DNA of 64,000 nt from Chitinophaga qingshengii (GCF_014529935.1 NZ_JACVFC010000005.1:186001-250000); one strand, 5' to 3'; shown: positions 27,697 to 36,850, numbered from the stretch's first letter. A program made the numbers and translations. The notes: a model not told the origin generated them from the sequence alone.

Positions 27697-28508
27697 GAGC
27701 GTAGGTTTTTTTTCCAGCGCCGGTGCGTCCACAGCCAATAAGCGGGACACTGGCAAATGTCTTTTTCCAGACGGGTGTTGAAAATCCGGGTGATCTCAAA
27801 AGGTGCTGCTGTGGCCGCTTTATCGGTTATCAGGGAAAACGACATCTCCCACTGGCCACCTTTTTTGTGGATGACGGCATACACCACCACTGCATCTACC
27901 GCTTTGGCCAGCCGTTCAGTACCGGTAATCACCGGCGTAGGCTGATGCAGAAAATCAACTACATGTTTGCGCTGCGGCGGCGACTGGTCAGCTATAAAGA
28001 TGTAAACCCCCGGTGGCGGTTTGCGCTGTAATAAATGACGTGGCGCGTCTTCCATCGCCAGCAACCGTAAACCAAAACGGGAACGTATCTTCTGCATCAG
28101 GCGGTCAAAGAAACGGTTGCGCAGAGGCTTGAAAACAGCATATACCGGATAATGCCATAATGCCGGCAACAACGACATACATTCCCAGTTACCATAATGC
28201 CCCAGCATCATGATCACCGGCCTGCCCTGTGCCAGGTACTGCTCTATCAAAGCGGCATTGTGCAGCACCAGCCTGCGGGAAGCCTGCTTCCTGGGCATGG
28301 TCATCAATAACGGTATCTCTACAAACAACCGGCTGAAATGCCGGTAAAAATCAGTGGCTATCCGCTTGATCTCCCCATATGACTTCTCCGGAAAAGAGCG
28401 CGACAAATTCTGTATCACCTCCGTATAACGGTAACGCATCACCTTGTACAACAGGAAAAAAATAATCCAGGCCAAACCTCCGGGATAAGTGTTGTGTCTT
28501 GTTCTCAT
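27693..28508 (-). CDS. Lysophospholipid/lipid A-type acyltransferase (LpxL/HtrB family)
   Basis: The protein has 271 residues. A hydrophobic N-terminus (LAWIIFFLLYKVM) should anchor it in the inner membrane. The catalytic motif is GHYGNWE (HxxxxE), followed by PVYAVFKPLRNRFFDRLM, GVYIFIADQSP and CPAYWLWTHRRWK, all hallmarks of the lauroyl/myristoyl acyltransferase family. Members add secondary acyl chains to lipid A, or act in ornithine/amino-lipid synthesis. No lipid A genes are nearby, so the acceptor is open. Its stop overlaps the start of a 38-residue membrane peptide. Confidence 0.88.
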   Translation of the reverse strand: MRTRHNTYPGGLAWIIFFLLYKVMRYRYTEVIQNLSRSFPEKSYGEIKRIATDFYRHFSRLFVEIPLLMTMPRKQASRRLVLHNAALIEQYLAQGRPVIMMLGHYGNWECMSLLPALWHYPVYAVFKPLRNRFFDRLMQKIRSRFGLRLLAMEDAPRHLLQRKPPPGVYIFIADQSPPQRKHVVDFLHQPTPVITGTERLAKAVDAVVVYAVIHKKGGQWEMSFSLITDKAATAAPFEITRIFNTRLEKDICQCPAYWLWTHRRWKKNLRS

Positions 28509-28660
28509 TGGTTAAAAAAAAGTTAAAGCATAACAGGGCGGCAGGGTAACGCCTCCCTGAAGTGTCGGTACCATAACCGTTGCACAGGACAAAGAGACAG
28601 CATTTACAAATGAACATGTTGCGGTGAACGGATAAACATTTACGTTAAACGGATTTTTTT

Positions 28661-29182
28661 ATGAATAGCATATTGGGAAATAATACCGGCATACAGCTGA
28701 CACAGCATCCTGTTAATATATATGAAGAAGTAAAGGTGGACGACATACCGGATCAGGGCCGCATCAAAGATCTTTACCGGCAGAAAAAAGCACTGGAACT
28801 GCTCATCATGCACTATGAACGACAGCAATCAATACAGTCATCCGCCGGAAAAAATATAAAGCTATCTGAAACGGATATACGAAAAATACATGCAGCAAAG
28901 GAATTTTTGCTGGCGGATATTCAGCATCCGCCTTGTTTGTCACAACTGGTGCGGCAAACCGGGCTCAATGAGTTTAAATTAAAGGCAGGATTCAGGAAAG
29001 TATTTAACAACAGCGTATTTGGTTATCTGCGGGATTACCGGTTATTGCTGGCATGGCAGCTATTGAAGAAAAAAGAATTGTCTGTAACGGCGGTCGCGTA
29101 TGAAACAGGATACACTACCGTGCAGCATTTTAGTAAGGAATTCAGTAAACGTTTTGGGGTCAGTCCTTCGCGGGTCGATTAG
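28661..29182 (+). CDS. AraC-family transcriptional regulator (short, PchR-like)
   Basis: The protein has 173 residues. The C-terminal 100 residues form the double helix-turn-helix: LSQLVRQTGLNEFKLKAGFRKVFNNSVFGYLRDYRL, then LSVTAVAYETGYTTVQHFSKEFSKRFGVSPSRV. It resembles the C-terminal part of PchR-like regulators, but the N-terminal sensor domain is largely missing, with only about 70 residues (GRIKDLYRQKKALELLIMHYERQQ) left. It may be a constitutive binder or a shortened paralogue. Its stop overlaps the following opposite-strand gene by four bases. Confidence 0.85.
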   Translation: MNSILGNNTGIQLTQHPVNIYEEVKVDDIPDQGRIKDLYRQKKALELLIMHYERQQSIQSSAGKNIKLSETDIRKIHAAKEFLLADIQHPPCLSQLVRQTGLNEFKLKAGFRKVFNNSVFGYLRDYRLLLAWQLLKKKELSVTAVAYETGYTTVQHFSKEFSKRFGVSPSRVD

Positions 29183-29937
29183 GGTTTATATTGCACCTGG
29201 TATTTGCCGTTTTGCTGCTCCCAGCGGAAATAGCGATTGAATAAGGCTTTGCGGTCGGCAGGGGTGAGCCGGTCATTGAGTTTTTCGCGGAACAGCTGTT
29301 GCAGCGCCGTTGGCAGCGGCTCACTGGTAACGCTGTTATCTGTAAGGTTAATCGTGTAAATACGGCAGGTGTCCTTATCAAAGAAACCACCGATGGCGGC
29401 AACGGCTTGCTGGTTGGGCGCGAGGTCGTATGCCACGGAAGTAACCGGCATACGGTAAGCACGCTGTTTGTCTGTTGATAAATCGAAGATGATGTTTTGA
29501 AAATAACCTTCCTCCGGAGAGAACGTTTTTTCATACACCAGGTATCGGCCCTGTATCAACGGATAAACAATCTGGGCACTGTTATTATACAGAAACCAGT
29601 AATGTGGTTTTCCCTGTTGTTCATCTACCAGGTAAACAGGCGCGTTGAAATTTTGTGCAATATGCACCAATAGCTTGCCCGGCAGACTATCCAGCGGTTG
29701 TACATTTATATAGTACCCCGATTCATTGATACGGTTGGTCACATCTGCCGGCGAAATATTCCGGCCTTTGTAACGGATGCGGTAATTGAAGGATTCTCTT
29801 TTACTGCCCGTATCCCAGTTGTTGTATCGTTGTTTGCTCGTTACTACCGTAAAAGGACCATATTCTTTTTGTTCACCACAAGCACTCAGCATCCATATAC
29901 CAAAACCGGTTGTAATAAGGCGGAGGTTTGTTTTCAT
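29179..29937 (-). CDS. Hypothetical lipoprotein
   Basis: The protein has 252 residues. The N-terminus carries a lipobox (WMLSACGE, Cys near residue 20), so it should be exported and lipid-anchored. The body is beta-rich with phrases such as YLVYEKTFSPEEGYFQNIIFDL, SVAYDLAPNQQAVAAIGGFF and CRIYTINLTDNSV, which look like propeller blades. The family is not recognised. It is convergent with the AraC gene and has no clear operon partner. Confidence 0.7.
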   Translation of the reverse strand: MKTNLRLITTGFGIWMLSACGEQKEYGPFTVVTSKQRYNNWDTGSKRESFNYRIRYKGRNISPADVTNRINESGYYINVQPLDSLPGKLLVHIAQNFNAPVYLVDEQQGKPHYWFLYNNSAQIVYPLIQGRYLVYEKTFSPEEGYFQNIIFDLSTDKQRAYRMPVTSVAYDLAPNQQAVAAIGGFFDKDTCRIYTINLTDNSVTSEPLPTALQQLFREKLNDRLTPADRKALFNRYFRWEQQNGKYQVQYKP

Positions 29938-30045
29938 CTCCGGAAGATAACTTTATTTCTCTTTGTTTGAACGCCCCTTATTTTTTTAACATTTTTTAAA
30001 GGTTACCTTTTGCGGTTTATGGGTATAAACGGAAAATTATCCTTT

Positions 30046-30933
30046 ATGCGTATACCCATCCGTTATGTAGTTATTCCCACGCTGGCCCTTGCTGCCTGTG
30101 GTAAACCAGGCTATCGTGAAGATGCCGCTTCCACTGCCCCCCAAAACGCTGATCAGTATGTTGCATCCGCCGATTCCACAGACTTTCCCGCTGATATTAC
30201 TTCCTTAACTTCCGCTTCCCGTAAACGCGTACGTACGGCAGATGTACGTTGCCGGGTGACGGACGTGTTCCGCGCTTCTACCCGCATGGAACAGGTCGTG
30301 TCGTCCGTACAGGGTATTGTGGTAGAAAGCACCATGAAAAATCAATATGCCGGGCAATACGATCTTCCTTATACTGCCGACTCACTGAAAAGAATGCAGT
30401 TATATACGCCTACTGCCAATCTCACGCTACGCGTGCCGGTAGCCAGTTTGGATTCCGTAGTGACCACCCTTACTTCCATGGCCGCTTTTATTGATACCCG
30501 CGCGATGAGGGATCAGGATTACACCCTGGCTTACCTGGCCAATGCACTAAAGAATAAAAGGGTAGGACAACATACTGCTAAGATCGTTGCCGGTAAAAAA
30601 AATACCACACTGGATGTAGCGCAATACCAGGACCAACAGGAAGAAACAAAAGTAGACAGAAGTATTTCCAACCTGAAAATGCTCGATGATGTAACCTACG
30701 CTACCTTCACGGTGGAACTGTTCCAATCACAGGCCGCCAGCATGGAAACGATTATTAATCCGCGTTATGTAGCCCGCGCCGGATTTGGCACAGAACTACG
30801 TACAGCCATAGTGGATGGCGCGAATTTATTGCGCGATCTGCTGCTGTTTTTCGTACAGATATGGCCCCTGCTTATCATGGCAGTATTGGGCTGGTGGGGT
30901 TACAAACGTTACCGCAGGATGTCTGTAAAATAA
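30046..30933 (+). CDS. DUF4349-type lipoprotein with C-terminal membrane helix
   Basis: From ATG 30046 the protein has 295 residues, with lipobox LALAACGK (Cys near 18). An upstream in-frame ATG at 30019 would bury the signal peptide. The middle matches DUF4349 (TRMEQVVSSVQGIVVES, LTLRVPVASLDSVVTTLTSM, DYTLAYLANALKN), which has a coiled segment. A transmembrane helix near the end (LLFFVQIWPLLIMAVLGWWGY) is followed by a basic tail. DUF4349 proteins are envelope proteins of unknown role. The combination of lipid anchor and membrane helix would place its loop in the periplasm. Confidence 0.82.
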   Translation: MRIPIRYVVIPTLALAACGKPGYREDAASTAPQNADQYVASADSTDFPADITSLTSASRKRVRTADVRCRVTDVFRASTRMEQVVSSVQGIVVESTMKNQYAGQYDLPYTADSLKRMQLYTPTANLTLRVPVASLDSVVTTLTSMAAFIDTRAMRDQDYTLAYLANALKNKRVGQHTAKIVAGKKNTTLDVAQYQDQQEETKVDRSISNLKMLDDVTYATFTVELFQSQAASMETIINPRYVARAGFGTELRTAIVDGANLLRDLLLFFVQIWPLLIMAVLGWWGYKRYRRMSVK

Positions 30934-30942
30934 TACTCGTCC

Positions 30943-33255
30943 TTATTTCAATGTGGCGATAAACCCGCTTAGCGCAGGGTTATTAGCCAGCCGTATATCA
31001 ATTCTCCGGATCGTTGTATCCGACATAAACCAATTCATCGTGTAAGAAGGTTCTCCCTGGGGGAACCTTTTTCTTAATGGGTCCTGTTGCCATTCGAGAC
31101 TGTCTTTATACAGCGGTATCTGTATGTACGAAGCTTTTTTGTAGTAGTAGTCATTGATATCGCTGACATAGTGTGAAAGCCGTATATCGTTGACCGTAGT
31201 CTGCATACCATAAGCGCCGGCGATGGTCAGTATCGGGGCAAAGAGATCATTTTTAATCGGTGCTACTGAATGGAAATGTTCTTTACCCGGAATAACGGGA
31301 CTATTGGTAATGTGCAGCACTTTAAAGTGCAGACGGCTGATTTGTTGATATAACAGGCTACTGTCCCCATGCAGGTGCCGGTCGTCTTCTCCTATGTTGA
31401 TAATGCCACGGATGATTTCCTGGATAACGCCGGCGCCGGAATTATCGAAGTAACCGCCGTCTACGAAGTATTGGTCCTGTATGCGGCCGGCCGGGCTCAG
31501 GTAAGGAAACCGGGCTCCCAGTATAGCACCGGAGGTGATGGTAATATCCGAATCGTGACGTAATAAACTGAGTACATCTACCCGGTTGTTAAAAATACCC
31601 GCATCGAGTTGCAGGTTAGTGACTACACCGGGATTGCCATCCTGCATGCGCGTGGTATTGATGCACAATACCGGCAGGAAGACGGTATCTGCCCGCATGG
31701 CAGGGAACGACGATAACGCTGCATCAAACGGTACACGGTAGAGGGAGTCGCCGGCTACGCCGGTACTGCGTTCAAAAGACTCTTCCAGCGCCGCGGCCCG
31801 GTCGCCCGCCCGGGAAGTACGGATCATATACCGGAAAAAATCAGGCCCCAGCATCCGGGCAAAAGTATAGCTGAAATAGTCCTGTTTCAGGTAAGTCATA
31901 GCCGATTTGGCATACAGCGGCTGCTGATGCATCCGGTCCCGCAGCATGGAAAAGAAGGTGGCTACGCCCACACCGCCGCCGGAAGTACCGGAAAGGCAAA
32001 ACAGGTGGCGGGAAAATCTGTCCTCCGGATGTTGACGGATACTGGCGTCTTCTATTTCCCCGAGTACCGCAGCGGTCCAGTAGGCAGAGCGGGAGGCGCC
32101 TCCATTAGCCATCACAAAATATACATCGTAACTACTATCGGCCATCACTGGGCGGGTTTGCAGCCAGGACCGCAGGTAAGTGTCCAGCGAAGGCCTGTTA
32201 TTGTATTGGTTGCCGTTGGGAGCATTCGTCAGTTTTACATAGTGGGTTTCTTTTAACCCAAAGATCAGTGCAGCAATGATAAAAAGCACATGTAAACTGA
32301 TGCGGTAGCGCACAGACAATGCGGTGATAATGTTGCCAAATAACAACAACATGCCGAATGCAAGCAACATAAAGGGGAATGGCCCCAGCCGCCTTGCGAA
32401 GTTCAGGCTGTAAATAGCTGCCACATAGGTAACCAGCGCTGCCCCGCCGATGAAAATAAACCAGCGGAAGAAACTTTTTTCAGTACGCGGAATAAAAAAG
32501 TAACGCATCAGGGTGTCCAGCGGCGTATGGGTGAGCAACATGCTTTTCCGTGCGGAGATGTCCAGCTCTACCCGCCGCAGGTGCGTGTATAGCAGGAAAA
32601 GGGCGTGCAGCAGCACCAGCAGCGTCAGTAACAGCAGTATGCTGATACGCGGAATAAAACTGGTGGCAATAGTGGCTGCCAGCCATGATAAAAGCAATAC
32701 CATAAACACTTTCCGGAAAGCAGGCTGCAGGGAAAGCTGACTCAGTGGTTTGTTGAGAAAATACAGCAGGGTGAGCGCCGCTGCGAAAATAATCCAGCAG
32801 CCGGTGCTGCTCAACGGATGGACCAATACCGGTGATTGTAGCATGGCCAGTTCCAGCAGCAGGAAACAGCAGTGACCCAGTACCCGCGGAGATTCGTCAA
32901 GAAAAAACTGGCTCAGGGGAAATCGTTGATTTTGCTCACTGTAGGCTTTGTTAGCGGCGGCGTCGGTAATCCTGGCTTCGTCCCGCAGGTCGGCTATCAG
33001 GCGGGTACGTTTGATGTAGGCGATGATACGGGAGGAATACCAGCTCACGTACACCCAAAATCCGATGGCGAGGAAAAACAGTATCCGTTCGCGGTAGGTA
33101 TTTTCGGTGTAGGCTACCACCACGTCTTTGCCCTGGTCCAGCGACCAGCAGATAAAAACGATCAGCAGCAGGAAGATAATGCCGGGGAAAAATAACCAGA
33201 TGGCTTTGAGCAGGTGCGCAGCCAACCGTAGCAGGTTTTTCGGTAGTGATAACAT
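30943..33255 (-). CDS. Polytopic membrane protein with patatin-like phospholipase domain
   Basis: The protein has 770 residues. The first 330 hold about eight or more hydrophobic helices. Residues about 375-760 form a patatin-type domain: the oxyanion region is MANGGASRSAYWTA, the nucleophile elbow is GTSGGG with Ser425, and the catalytic Asp599 is in VDGGYFDNSG. This is the Ser-Asp dyad of patatin lipases, which release fatty acids from membrane lipids. Fusing it to a multi-spanning anchor suggests action on inner-membrane phospholipids. It is convergent with the DUF4349 gene, with nine bases between stops. Confidence 0.85.
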   Translation of the reverse strand: MLSLPKNLLRLAAHLLKAIWLFFPGIIFLLLIVFICWSLDQGKDVVVAYTENTYRERILFFLAIGFWVYVSWYSSRIIAYIKRTRLIADLRDEARITDAAANKAYSEQNQRFPLSQFFLDESPRVLGHCCFLLLELAMLQSPVLVHPLSSTGCWIIFAAALTLLYFLNKPLSQLSLQPAFRKVFMVLLLSWLAATIATSFIPRISILLLLTLLVLLHALFLLYTHLRRVELDISARKSMLLTHTPLDTLMRYFFIPRTEKSFFRWFIFIGGAALVTYVAAIYSLNFARRLGPFPFMLLAFGMLLLFGNIITALSVRYRISLHVLFIIAALIFGLKETHYVKLTNAPNGNQYNNRPSLDTYLRSWLQTRPVMADSSYDVYFVMANGGASRSAYWTAAVLGEIEDASIRQHPEDRFSRHLFCLSGTSGGGVGVATFFSMLRDRMHQQPLYAKSAMTYLKQDYFSYTFARMLGPDFFRYMIRTSRAGDRAAALEESFERSTGVAGDSLYRVPFDAALSSFPAMRADTVFLPVLCINTTRMQDGNPGVVTNLQLDAGIFNNRVDVLSLLRHDSDITITSGAILGARFPYLSPAGRIQDQYFVDGGYFDNSGAGVIQEIIRGIINIGEDDRHLHGDSSLLYQQISRLHFKVLHITNSPVIPGKEHFHSVAPIKNDLFAPILTIAGAYGMQTTVNDIRLSHYVSDINDYYYKKASYIQIPLYKDSLEWQQDPLRKRFPQGEPSYTMNWFMSDTTIRRIDIRLANNPALSGFIATLK

Positions 33256-33344
33256 AAGGCTTCATTTGGGATATGCTACCACTAAGATAAAAAATCCCGC
33301 TGCTAAAGTATTGGCGTCAAAAGAGTTATTATAGCAGGTTACGT

Positions 33345-33800
33345 TTAGGCCTGCACGTCACGCATCTTTTTTATTTTGTCGTGCTCTGTTTTCAGGATAG
33401 ACCGTTGTGCCGTCAGCAGTTCGCGTAGATATGCCGGCAGGTGTTCTTCCTGTAAAGCCTGTGAATAGGCGCGCATGGCGGCGTCTTCTTCGGTTTCACA
33501 GTCGGACAGGATGGCGTGGCGGTCGTGACCGGTAAACACACTCTTTAGCTCCATCCAGGCGCGGTAGAGTTTTCCGCCGGTGGTAGTGCCTGTTTCCATT
33601 TCACCTCCTAATCCCTGTACTTCTTTCCCCAGCGCATTCCGCATGGTGCGGCTTTCATCGATCATATGCGTGAAAAGGGCTTTCAGATCGGTATCATGGC
33701 CCTTATTGTCCTTCAACGCTTTTTCGTAACCGGAGATACGGTCGTTGTTAATGCCGATGAGATCGTTGAGTGTCTCTACGGTGGCTGTTGTTGTGTTCAT
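33345..33800 (-). CDS. DUF2383 (PA2169-type) four-helix-bundle protein
   Basis: The protein has 151 residues. The start TVETLNDLIGINNDRISGYEKAL, the central LFTHMIDESRTMRNALGKEV and the end LPAYLRELLTAQRSILKTEHDKIKKMRD match the DUF2383 family, a ferritin-like helical bundle. The family is linked to general stress responses in several bacteria; its function is unproven. It is a single gene here. Confidence 0.87.
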   Translation of the reverse strand: MNTTTATVETLNDLIGINNDRISGYEKALKDNKGHDTDLKALFTHMIDESRTMRNALGKEVQGLGGEMETGTTTGGKLYRAWMELKSVFTGHDRHAILSDCETEEDAAMRAYSQALQEEHLPAYLRELLTAQRSILKTEHDKIKKMRDVQA

Positions 33801-33879
33801 AGCTGCAAGGTTTATAACGGACAGTCGCCATAAGTATGCCAGCAGATTTGTGTATCTTTAACGCTATTCTATAAAATTC

Positions 33880-34452
33880 ATGAAAAACTGTTTACGTCTG
33901 TTGTTGTTATGCAGCTGTCTGCTGCTTGTTTACCCCACCTATGCAGGAGGATTGTCGGCCTGGGAAAAATCTACCCCGGGAGGTAATAAAATGGAATGGG
34001 ATGGAACAGCCCCCGCCCGCGCCTTGTTCTGGGGAGTGCAATGTGATTCCCTGAAAGACCCTGTACCGCTGGCTACCTGGTATTTTTACAAGGATTGTAT
34101 TATCGGGGGAGATGATTCCACTTTTTATGTGATCAATGAGCCGGATTGTTCCGTGCATCGTTTTACGGAAAAATCGGCGTTTGAAGCCTATCTGACCGCT
34201 CAAAATTTAGTTCCCCGCGTGTGGAAGCGAACTTATAATGCATATGATATCTGGGATTATTCAGATCGTTTGCTCTTTATGTCTTTTTTCCTGATCCCTG
34301 TCCTGGGGATAGTACTGATATGTTACATCGTTGTACTGGTAGGGTTACTGCGTGGCAAAAAACGCGCGGTCTGGAAATATGTATTCCTGGCGGCGCCGCC
34401 ACTGGTGTATATTATAGCGGCGATATTGCAGGCGAGTCCGCAAAGCTGGTAG
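33880..34452 (+). CDS. Hypothetical exported membrane protein
   Basis: The protein has 190 residues with a signal peptide ending YAGG. A soluble part of about 100 residues has three Cys (QCDSL, KDCIIGG, PDCSVHRF). Two C-terminal transmembrane helices follow (FFLIPVLGIVLICYIVVLVGLL and YVFLAAPPLVYIIAAIL). No family is recognised. A TATCTTTA box about 20 bases before the start resembles the Bacteroidota -7 element. Its end overlaps the MBL-fold gene tail-to-tail by 41 bases. Confidence 0.68.
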   Translation: MKNCLRLLLLCSCLLLVYPTYAGGLSAWEKSTPGGNKMEWDGTAPARALFWGVQCDSLKDPVPLATWYFYKDCIIGGDDSTFYVINEPDCSVHRFTEKSAFEAYLTAQNLVPRVWKRTYNAYDIWDYSDRLLFMSFFLIPVLGIVLICYIVVLVGLLRGKKRAVWKYVFLAAPPLVYIIAAILQASPQSW

Positions 34453-35209
34453 CCTCTACCTGGAAGATGGCCGTCTCCATATGCCGGGATGCCACAATAA
34501 TCCGGGTACCGTTGGCATGCTGATCAAACATTTCCTGTACGAGGGTAGGGTTGTTATTGTCCTGCGACAAGTGGGAGAGTAACAGGTGTGTCATAAAAGC
34601 CGGGCGATGCTGCGTAAAAATCTCCAGTGCCTGGCGGTTGGACAAGTGCCCTTTCCCGCCCCGGATACGGTTTTTCAGGTAGTATGGATACCGGCCCTGT
34701 TCCAGCATTTGTTCGTCGTAATTGGCTTCCAGGAAAGCGGCATGGCATTGTTTGAAGTGATGCAGCAGGTGGTCGCAGGGTGCGCCGATATCGGTAAATA
34801 CGCCTATGGTCACCTGGTTGCCGGATACAATGAAGCTGTGAGGCTCCACAGCGTCGTGATGCTTGGGAAAAGCGGTGACGGTAAGTCCGCCGATTTGCAC
34901 CGGGGTATACGCGGTGAAAGGCATGACCCTTTGCAGGGCAAGGTTACCGCCTGCCATCGTGCTTTGGGTGATATATACGGGCAACTGATGCTTTTTAGCC
35001 AGCACGGTTACACCTCTGATATGATCCGTATGTTCGTGGGAGATAAAAATGGCTTTCACTTTAGTCATCGACAGTCCCAGGCGGGTCATCCGCTTCTCTG
35101 TTTCCCGGCAGGAAATGCCGGCATCAATCAATACTGCTTCCTGCCCGTTACCAATATAGTAGCAGTTTCCGTTGCTCCCCGAGTTCAATGACGTGATAAA
35201 AAGTGACAT
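34412..35209 (-). CDS. MBL-fold metallo-hydrolase (YycJ/WalJ-like)
   Basis: The protein has 265 residues. The metal motif is SHEHTDHIRG, preceded by a typical strand (SLNSGSNGNCYYIGNGQEAVLIDAG). Further ligands are in FPKHHDAVEPHSF, GVFTDIG, LEANYDEQML and LLSHLSQDNN. This is the arrangement of the YycJ/WalJ group of beta-lactamase-fold proteins, thought to be nucleases linked to DNA replication or wall control. Its -7 box lies only five bases before the ATG, suggesting a leaderless or nearly leaderless transcript. Confidence 0.9.
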   Translation of the reverse strand: MSLFITSLNSGSNGNCYYIGNGQEAVLIDAGISCRETEKRMTRLGLSMTKVKAIFISHEHTDHIRGVTVLAKKHQLPVYITQSTMAGGNLALQRVMPFTAYTPVQIGGLTVTAFPKHHDAVEPHSFIVSGNQVTIGVFTDIGAPCDHLLHHFKQCHAAFLEANYDEQMLEQGRYPYYLKNRIRGGKGHLSNRQALEIFTQHRPAFMTHLLLSHLSQDNNNPTLVQEMFDQHANGTRIIVASRHMETAIFQVEATSFADSPAISPL

Positions 35210-35214
35210 GCCGC

Positions 35215-35222
35215 CAAAGATA
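35215..35222 (-). promoter_or_regulatory. -7 element TATCTTTG of the MBL-fold gene
   Basis: A perfect TAnnTTTG box on the minus strand ends five bases before the ATG at 35209. Transcription should start at or next to the A of the start codon. No clear TTTG at the -33 position is seen. Confidence 0.55.
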
Positions 35223-35256
35223 GAAATATTTGGGTATTTGGTTATTTAGTTATTTG

Positions 35257-35397
35257 GGTATTTGATTTACGGATTTTGGAATTTACGGATTTCGGGATTT
35301 AATGAATCGAAGATCATGTTATATGATGTCGATATTTGTTGCATTTAAATATTTAAATCAGGAGTCCGTAAATTCCAAAATCCGTAAATCAAATACC
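35257..35397. repeat. 33-bp perfect inverted repeat made of short direct repeats
   Basis: Arms at 35257-35289 and 35365-35397 are exact reverse complements over 33 bases, separated by 75 bases. Each arm contains two copies of a TTTACGGATTTT/ATTTACGGA-like unit. The right arm contains the last codons and stop of the alkaline phosphatase gene. A run of TATTTGG/TTATTTAG units precedes the left arm. The hairpin could act as a terminator for that gene or as a mobile palindromic unit. Confidence 0.85.
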
Positions 35398-36771
35398 TGC
35401 ATGCTTCAATATAAACGGATGTAAGTCTGTATTTTTTACAAAGGGCGGCAATAACTCGCTGCCCGGTCCTGTCATGGCCAGTTCCACATAATCAGCCGTA
35501 TGGTCCATGCCGCCCCAGTTAATGGAGGTGTAGGCGCTTTGTATCATGGCGAGTTCCTTGAAGGGCAACTTACGGGGATTGTATAGCCCGTCCCCATCCA
35601 GTTGTGAATAATGGGCCAGCAGGGAGCCGGCTTCTGCCGGCGTGATTACCAGGCCCTGTGCATGTTCTATGCGTTCTATCAGGGCGGCCGGCGTGGTGCT
35701 GCGTTGGATACCGTTGAGTATCCAGTCGTTGGTATGCCGCATGGTATGCAGCTTATCAAAGTTGCTGTTGGCTTTATCACTGTAATACAAACCCGGATTG
35801 GCATTGCCATGGTCGGTAGTGATGATCACGAGCGTGTTTTTGTCGGTAGCTGCAAAATCCAGCGCCACTTTAACCGCGTCGTCGAAGGCCAGCTGATCGT
35901 ACAGCAGGGCGGCGGCATCATTGGCGTGGGCGGCCCAGTCTACTTTTCCGCCTTCCACCTGTAACATAAATCCTTTCGGATGTTTGGATAAGCGCCGGAT
36001 GGCTTGTGTCGTCATTTCAGCGAGGGTAGGTATCTGCTGTTGCAGGGTGGTATCCTGTTCCCGGTCCAGTGCGTAGGGGAGACCGTTTTCGCAGAATACG
36101 CCCAGCACTGGTGAGCTGTTGGCAGCAGGTAGTTGCAGTAATGCATCGCGGTTGTCTATAACCGTATAGCCGTTGTTTTGGTACTGTTGCAGCAGGTCCT
36201 GTTTGTCCTTGCGGTGACTGGCCAGGAAGTATTCGCGGCCGCCACCCAGCATCACATCAAATTGCAGGGGGAGGTATTGCAGGGCGATTTCGCCCATATC
36301 GCCCCGGTGACTGTTATTGATACAAAAGCCTGCCGGCGTGGCATGGGTGATGGGTACCGTAGTAACGCAACCGGTAGCCCTGCCGGCTTTTTTGAATTTT
36401 TGCAGGATAGGCGTGTAATGCGTGCCATCAGCGCCTACGTTGAGGCTACCATTGGGTACCCGTACACCGCCGCCCCAGGCGGAACTGCCGGCGGCGGAAT
36501 CCGTGACCAGCGAGGTAGCGGAGGCAGTGCTCATCAGCGCCCGGGTGGCCTTACCGCTTTCATACAGTTGCAGCCAGTGGCTTTGTTTACCTTCCTTACG
36601 TTGCCGCAGCAGGCTCGCCATCGTCAGGGTACCGTTGCTCATGCCGTCGCTCACCATAAAAATGATGTTCCTGGCAGATGCTGTTGTTTGTCCGATCGCA
36701 CGGAGCGGTGCGGTGAATGCCGCGCCCAAAGCCCCCAGGGCGGTGTTGCGGAAAAAGTCTCTTCTTTTCAT
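35389..36771 (-). CDS. Secreted alkaline phosphatase
   Basis: The protein has 460 residues from ATG 36771. It begins with a Tat-type signal (KRRDFFRNTALGALGAAF). Metal and catalytic motifs are those of the alkaline phosphatase family: MVSDGMSNG (Asp42), VTDSAAGSSAWGGG with nucleophile Ser92, VEGGKVDWAAHANDAAA and TTDHGNANPG. It would release phosphate from organic phosphates in the periplasm. The final residues HAGI and the stop lie within an inverted repeat. It is divergent from lgt. It may cooperate with the nuclease island 4 kb away, but this is inference. Confidence 0.93.
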   Translation of the reverse strand: MKRRDFFRNTALGALGAAFTAPLRAIGQTTASARNIIFMVSDGMSNGTLTMASLLRQRKEGKQSHWLQLYESGKATRALMSTASATSLVTDSAAGSSAWGGGVRVPNGSLNVGADGTHYTPILQKFKKAGRATGCVTTVPITHATPAGFCINNSHRGDMGEIALQYLPLQFDVMLGGGREYFLASHRKDKQDLLQQYQNNGYTVIDNRDALLQLPAANSSPVLGVFCENGLPYALDREQDTTLQQQIPTLAEMTTQAIRRLSKHPKGFMLQVEGGKVDWAAHANDAAALLYDQLAFDDAVKVALDFAATDKNTLVIITTDHGNANPGLYYSDKANSNFDKLHTMRHTNDWILNGIQRSTTPAALIERIEHAQGLVITPAEAGSLLAHYSQLDGDGLYNPRKLPFKELAMIQSAYTSINWGGMDHTADYVELAMTGPGSELLPPFVKNTDLHPFILKHAGI

Positions 36772-36789
36772 ATACAGGTTTGTGGTGCA

Positions 36790-36797
36790 CAAAAATA
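36790..36797 (-). promoter_or_regulatory. -7 element TATTTTTG of the alkaline phosphatase gene
   Basis: A perfect TAnnTTTG box lies 18 bases before the ATG at 36771. It predicts a leader of about 12 bases and so supports that start over the upstream ATG at 36807. No well-spaced -33 box is seen. Confidence 0.5.
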
Positions 36798-36850
36798 ACC
36801 GCTGCAAAATAAATGCATCGATGTTGCAAATTATTTTTGTGTGAACTTAG

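Noticed and set aside
36832..36839. A second TATTTTTG box upstream of lgt
   Set aside because: It lacks a -33 box at any usable distance and lies 12 bases from the better-placed TATATTTG at 36851.
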